From Alphaproteobacteria bacterium (GTDB lineage: Bacteria; Pseudomonadota; Alphaproteobacteria; Rhizobiales; Aestuariivirgaceae), in NCBI GenBank assembly GCA_024639035.1, contig JAHEJE010000041.1:4314-12886 (forward strand): DNA of 8,573 nucleotides, in the 5' to 3' direction. The notes beneath the pieces were generated by a model. That model had not been told where the DNA came from. It saw only the letters and a program-made list of their open reading frames with translations, and did not search any database. Positions 6,931-8,573 of the stretch are shown one piece after another (within the stretch, counting starts at the first letter, position 1; each line of letters opens with the position of its first letter). Position numbers and translations under genes: made by a program.

Positions 6931-7464
6931 TCAATCAACGACATGGATGCGGCCAACCATGGTGTGGTGGCCTTCACCGCAGAATTCGTTACACACCACG
7001 CTGAACTCACCGCTCTGGGTTGGCGTCAGCGTGACGACATGTTCAAGGCCGGGATGAACCTGGATGTTGATGTTGACCGGTTGCAGCGAGAAGCCGTGCT
7101 GCCAGTCGAGCGATGACAGATGCAGCCGGTAGGTCTGGCCCTTCTTGAGTTCCAGGATCGGCCACCATTCCCACAGCCGCGACAGCATGTAGACCTCTGC
7201 ACCCGGCTCCGGCTTGGCGACCGGCATGCCGGCCTCTTCGCGCACCGTGTATTTCTCGGTGAATGCCTCGGTGCGTTCCTCGAACTTGGCCGGTGAGATC
7301 CGGTAGACCTCGTTCGACAGGTTCTGGTTACCCTCAAGGTGCCACCAGACCATCATGCCGAACATGAAGACGCCCCAGAAAAATGCGATGACGATCCAGA
7401 CCAGTTCGGCCCGCCCGATCGGCAGATTCCACCAGATTTTTGATTCGGGAGACGTGAGCGCCAT
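6931..7464 (-). CDS. Heme-copper oxidase/NOR subunit II with intact CuA site
   Basis: A 177-residue protein with one membrane helix (about residues 20-41) and a periplasmic cupredoxin domain; the single helix and short length resemble ba3-type subunit II rather than the two-helix aa3 form. The binuclear CuA ligands are all present: H123 (WQHGF), C158, E160, C162, H166 and M169, the last five in CNEFCGEGHHTM. It should accept electrons from a soluble donor such as cytochrome c or a cupredoxin and pass them to subunit I. Residues about 50-90 form a charged linker (many Glu/Lys/Arg). The ATG at 7464 has GGAGG upstream that overlaps the TAG of the preceding small gene, and 20 bases separate its stop from subunit I. 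In the sNOR reading this would correspond to NorS; CuA alone does not distinguish NOR from oxidase. Confidence 0.94.
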   Translation of the reverse strand: MALTSPESKIWWNLPIGRAELVWIVIAFFWGVFMFGMMVWWHLEGNQNLSNEVYRISPAKFEERTEAFTEKYTVREEAGMPVAKPEPGAEVYMLSRLWEWWPILELKKGQTYRLHLSSLDWQHGFSLQPVNINIQVHPGLEHVVTLTPTQSGEFSVVCNEFCGEGHHTMVGRIHVVD

Positions 7465-7477
7465 ATCCGGTGCCCTC

Positions 7478-7642
7478 CTATTCGGCTATGGGGATCTGCG
7501 AAAGCTCCATCACACCCCACAAGGTGTAGAGCACCGTGGGCACCGCAACGCCCAGAAAAAGCAGTAGAAAGTGATTGTCGAGCAGACGCTGCATCGGTGG
7601 AATGCGCACCGATTCCTCTGCGTCGGATTTTGTCTTGGCCAT
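7478..7642 (-). CDS. Small single-helix membrane protein, candidate accessory (IIa-like) subunit
   Basis: A 54-residue gene easily missed because of its size. The N-terminus is charged (MAKTKSDAEESVR), a hydrophobic helix spans about residues 25-44 (FLLLFLGVAVPTVLYTLWGV), and the end is short and acidic. An excellent ribosome site, GGAGGG, lies 7 bases before the ATG at 7642. The TAG stop merges with the ribosome site of subunit II 13 bases on, so the two are translated together. It is the first gene after the FNR-type promoter. B-type oxidases such as ba3 have a tiny one-helix subunit IIa next to subunit II, and this is the most natural analogy. No sequence homology to that subunit is claimed. 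Confidence 0.85.
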   Translation of the reverse strand: MAKTKSDAEESVRIPPMQRLLDNHFLLLFLGVAVPTVLYTLWGVMELSQIPIAE

Positions 7643-7667
7643 GAGACTTCCCTCCATAAATGAGAAA

Positions 7668-7673
7668 ATGATG
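7668..7673 (-). promoter_or_regulatory. Putative -10 element of the respiratory operon promoter
   Basis: The minus-strand hexamer CATCAT matches TATAAT at four of six positions. Its centre (7670.5) is 32 bp from the centre of the FNR-type box (7702.5), the same class II geometry as at hemN. Transcription would start near 7661 on an A, leaving a leader of about 19 bases that includes the strong ribosome site of the 54-residue gene. Confidence 0.55.
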
Positions 7674-7695
7674 GCAGTTGCCGATTTCAGCGTCC

Positions 7696-7709
7696 TTGAT
7701 AGATGTCAA
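7696..7709 (-). promoter_or_regulatory. FNR/Dnr-type box upstream of the respiratory operon
   Basis: The minus-strand sequence TTGAC-ATCT-ATCAA has intact TTGA-N6-TCAA half-sites and one mismatch to TTGATnnnnATCAA. The palindrome extends one more base each side (CTTGA...TCAAG). It lies 54 bases upstream of the first gene of the operon, with a -10-like hexamer at the expected distance. It suggests activation under low oxygen or by nitric oxide, by the same or a related regulator as hemN. Confidence 0.75.
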
Positions 7710-7855
7710 GACAGGGCAAGCGCCGGGCTGGAGGAGGCGGTCTCGCGGCTGCAACCGCAGGCGGCTCACTGAACAAGATGGATAGGCCTTATCGGTGCCG
7801 CGGGATGAGGTGATGATTGTCCCGGACGACAGTCTGTTGTCGCCCCCCGTTTCGG

Positions 7856-7874
7856 CCCGAGATTGGCGCTCGGG
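7856..7874. repeat. Short inverted repeat downstream of the tRNA fragment
   Basis: CCCGAG (7856-7861) and CTCGGG (7869-7874) are inverse complements around a 7-base loop. It sits 43 bases beyond the tRNA 3' end in the direction of tRNA transcription and could be a remnant of the tRNA terminator, but no T-run follows on either strand. I see nothing else supportable in 7710-7917, which holds no convincing gene. Confidence 0.3.
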
Positions 7875-7917
7875 TGAATTCTATAACTTATGTCTGCGGT
7901 ATGGACACGAGCCTGGC

Positions 7918-7962
7918 TGGTGACCCCGGCAGGATTCGAACCTGCGACCCTCAGATTAGGAA
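7918..7962 (-). tRNA. tRNA-Arg(CCT), 3' fragment only (anticodon loop to CCA)
   Basis: Reading on the minus strand, the anticodon loop TTCCTAA (7956-7962, anticodon CCT), the 3' strand of the anticodon stem TCTGA, variable loop GGGTC, T-arm GCAGG-TTCGAAT-CCTGC, acceptor 3' strand CGGGGTC, discriminator A and CCA (7918-7920) are all correct. The bases 5' of the loop are CAATA rather than the TCAGA needed to close the anticodon stem, and no D-arm or acceptor 5' strand follows. The gene is therefore broken at position 7963. With an integrase 181 bases away, this is an attachment-site remnant: the original 3' end of the host tRNA gene, separated from its 5' half by insertion. Isotype is inferred from the anticodon alone. 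Confidence 0.88.
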
Positions 7963-7977
7963 TATTGTTGTCGGATA

Positions 7978-8076
7978 GTTTCATGCTGTCCGATACAATC
8001 CGAATTGCCGGTCTTTACACCTATAAATCAGTTGTTTAACCATATCATATCGTTTCATGCCGTTCTATGTAGTCCG
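7978..8076 (+). repeat. Imperfect 25-bp direct repeats flanking an AT-rich spacer near the att site
   Basis: Copies at 7978-8002 and 8052-8076 both begin GTTTCATGC and end TCCG, and match at 19 of 25 positions. The 49-base spacer is AT-rich (including CTATAAATCAG and CATATCATAT). A related shorter match, TGTCGGATA versus TGTCCGATA, lies at 7969-7977 and 7987-7995. Position between the broken tRNA and the integrase suits arm-type binding sites for the integrase or excisionase. This is inference from location and repetition. Confidence 0.5.
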
Positions 8077-8083
8077 GCGAATT

Positions 8084-8121
8084 TTGTGACCACGGTGTGA
8101 CCATGGTATGCTGTGGTCACA
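8084..8121 (+). promoter_or_regulatory. Putative integrase promoter overlapped by TGTGACC operator repeats
   Basis: A -35-like TTGTGA (8084-8089) and a -10-like TATGCT (8107-8112), each 4/6 to consensus, are separated by the ideal 17 bases. Two head-to-tail copies of TGTGACCAYGG (8085-8095 and 8096-8106) fill the promoter, and an inverted copy TGTGGTCACA (8112-8121) covers the -10 end. A protein binding these copies would block transcription, so autorepression by the integrase or control by an element-encoded factor is plausible. Confidence 0.55.
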
Positions 8122-8143
8122 GAATTGGCAGTTGGAGGTCGCT

Positions 8144-8573
8144 ATGCCGCGCGTGAAGCTAACCGATGCTTATGTGAAATCTGCCAAGCCTATTGGTGGC
8201 AAGCTCACTGAGTATGCCGACGACAAGGAACACGGCCTTAGCCTGCGGGTGACACCTGCCGGCGTGAAGAGCTGGACGTTTCGCTATCGCTTGGAGTCTG
8301 GGCAACAGAAGCGTGTTTCGATGGGCAAGCTCCGCGATGTATCGTTGGCCGAGGCCCGATCCCAGGTCATCAAGCACCGGGCACGTGTTGCTGAAGGTGG
8401 CGACCCGGCAAGCGATGCGGTTCAGGCCAGGCACGCAGCCAAGCAACATCGGGACCGGGAAACCGTGAAGGACGTTGGTGAGTGGTACTTCCGGGAATGC
8501 GAGAAAGGCAGACACCGGCCCAACGCCAAGCGACCCAAACGCCAAAGCACGATTGATCTTGAGCGCTATTATT
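8144..8573 (+). CDS. P4-type tyrosine recombinase/integrase, N-terminal part (cut by window edge)
   Basis: The 143 visible residues contain the arm DNA-binding domain of P4-like integrases (DUF4102): residues 1-46 with LTD..V..AKP, then GLSLRVTPAGVKSWTFRYR (31-49), RVSMGK (56-61), LSLAEAR-like VSLAEARSQV (65-74) and GGDPAS (84-89). The start of the core-binding domain follows (about residue 105 on: VKDVGEWYF). The catalytic domain with its R-H-R-Y residues lies beyond the window, so activity cannot be judged. The ATG at 8144 has GGAGG 5 bases upstream. It is transcribed away from the broken tRNA and is opposite in strand to every other gene here. Integrases of this type usually target tRNA genes, which fits the adjacent tRNA-Arg fragment. 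Confidence 0.93.
   Translation, partial: MPRVKLTDAYVKSAKPIGGKLTEYADDKEHGLSLRVTPAGVKSWTFRYRLESGQQKRVSMGKLRDVSLAEARSQVIKHRARVAEGGDPASDAVQARHAAKQHRDRETVKDVGEWYFRECEKGRHRPNAKRPKRQSTIDLERYY

Larger units (their letters stand above)
7963..8573 (+). mobile_element. Left end of an integrative element inserted in a tRNA-Arg gene (continues past window)
   Basis: The tRNA sequence stops at 7963 and is followed by about 180 bases of AT-richer, repeat-containing sequence and then a tyrosine integrase pointing away from the junction. tRNA orientation implies that the chromosome lies to the left and the element to the right. An intact tRNA-Arg(CCT), completed by an element-borne 3' half, is expected at the far end. 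Size, cargo and element class cannot be judged from this window. Confidence 0.8.

Noticed and set aside
6911..6934. TTG start adding 8 residues to subunit I
   Set aside because: The added residues translate the ribosome-binding sequence itself; the ATG at 6910 has GGAGG at proper spacing.
7766..7984. Minus-strand 72-residue open frame across the tRNA fragment
   Set aside because: Its NLRVAGSNPAGVT segment is the well-known spurious translation of a tRNA T-arm.
8159..8545. Minus-strand open frame opposite the integrase
   Set aside because: It is antisense to a clear DUF4102 integrase and shows no recognisable motifs.

Overview
This is a high-GC bacterial window, most likely from an alphaproteobacterium. 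That assignment is inferred from gene types, FNR-type promoters, composition and tight gene packing, and no taxonomic marker is present. Positions 924-7642 carry one tightly packed minus-strand operon. In transcription order (right to left) it encodes a 54-residue single-helix protein, a CuA-bearing heme-copper oxidase subunit II, a heme-copper subunit I, a heme O synthase (ctaB/cyoE type), a SCO/SenC copper chaperone, a cytochrome b fused to a two-[4Fe-4S] ferredoxin and an MvhD-like domain, an unrecognised membrane-anchored periplasmic protein, and a bacteriohemerythrin. Several genes overlap by ATGA or a few bases, and stop codons run into Shine-Dalgarno sequences, so co-translation is likely.

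The most notable point is in subunit I. All six metal-binding histidines of the superfamily are present. However, the helix VI tyrosine that is cross-linked to a CuB histidine in ordinary A/B-type oxidases is replaced by glutamine (H241-S-S-Q-Q245), and the alternative cbb3-type helix VII tyrosine position is not tyrosine either. Together with the subunit II, SenC and hemerythrin neighbours and FNR/Dnr-type control, this suggests a nitric oxide reductase of the oxidase-derived (sNOR-like) kind rather than an oxygen reductase. This is an inference. The fused cytochrome b/ferredoxin/MvhD protein is an unexpected partner that could feed or tap electrons.

Downstream, positions 1-764 hold the 5' part of a convincing hemN (anaerobic coproporphyrinogen III dehydrogenase), cut by the window edge. 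A perfect FNR box (893-906) lies upstream of it, and a near-perfect TTGA-N6-TCAA box (7696-7709) lies upstream of the operon. Each has a -10-like hexamer exactly 32 bp from the box centre, the class II activator geometry. Heme synthesis and the respiratory operon therefore look jointly controlled by an FNR/FixK/Dnr-family regulator.

Right of about 7918 the character changes. The 3' part of a tRNA-Arg(CCT) gene (minus strand) stops at the anticodon loop. AT-richer sequence with direct and inverted repeats follows, and then a plus-strand P4-type tyrosine integrase that runs off the window. This is one end of an integrative element inserted in a tRNA gene.
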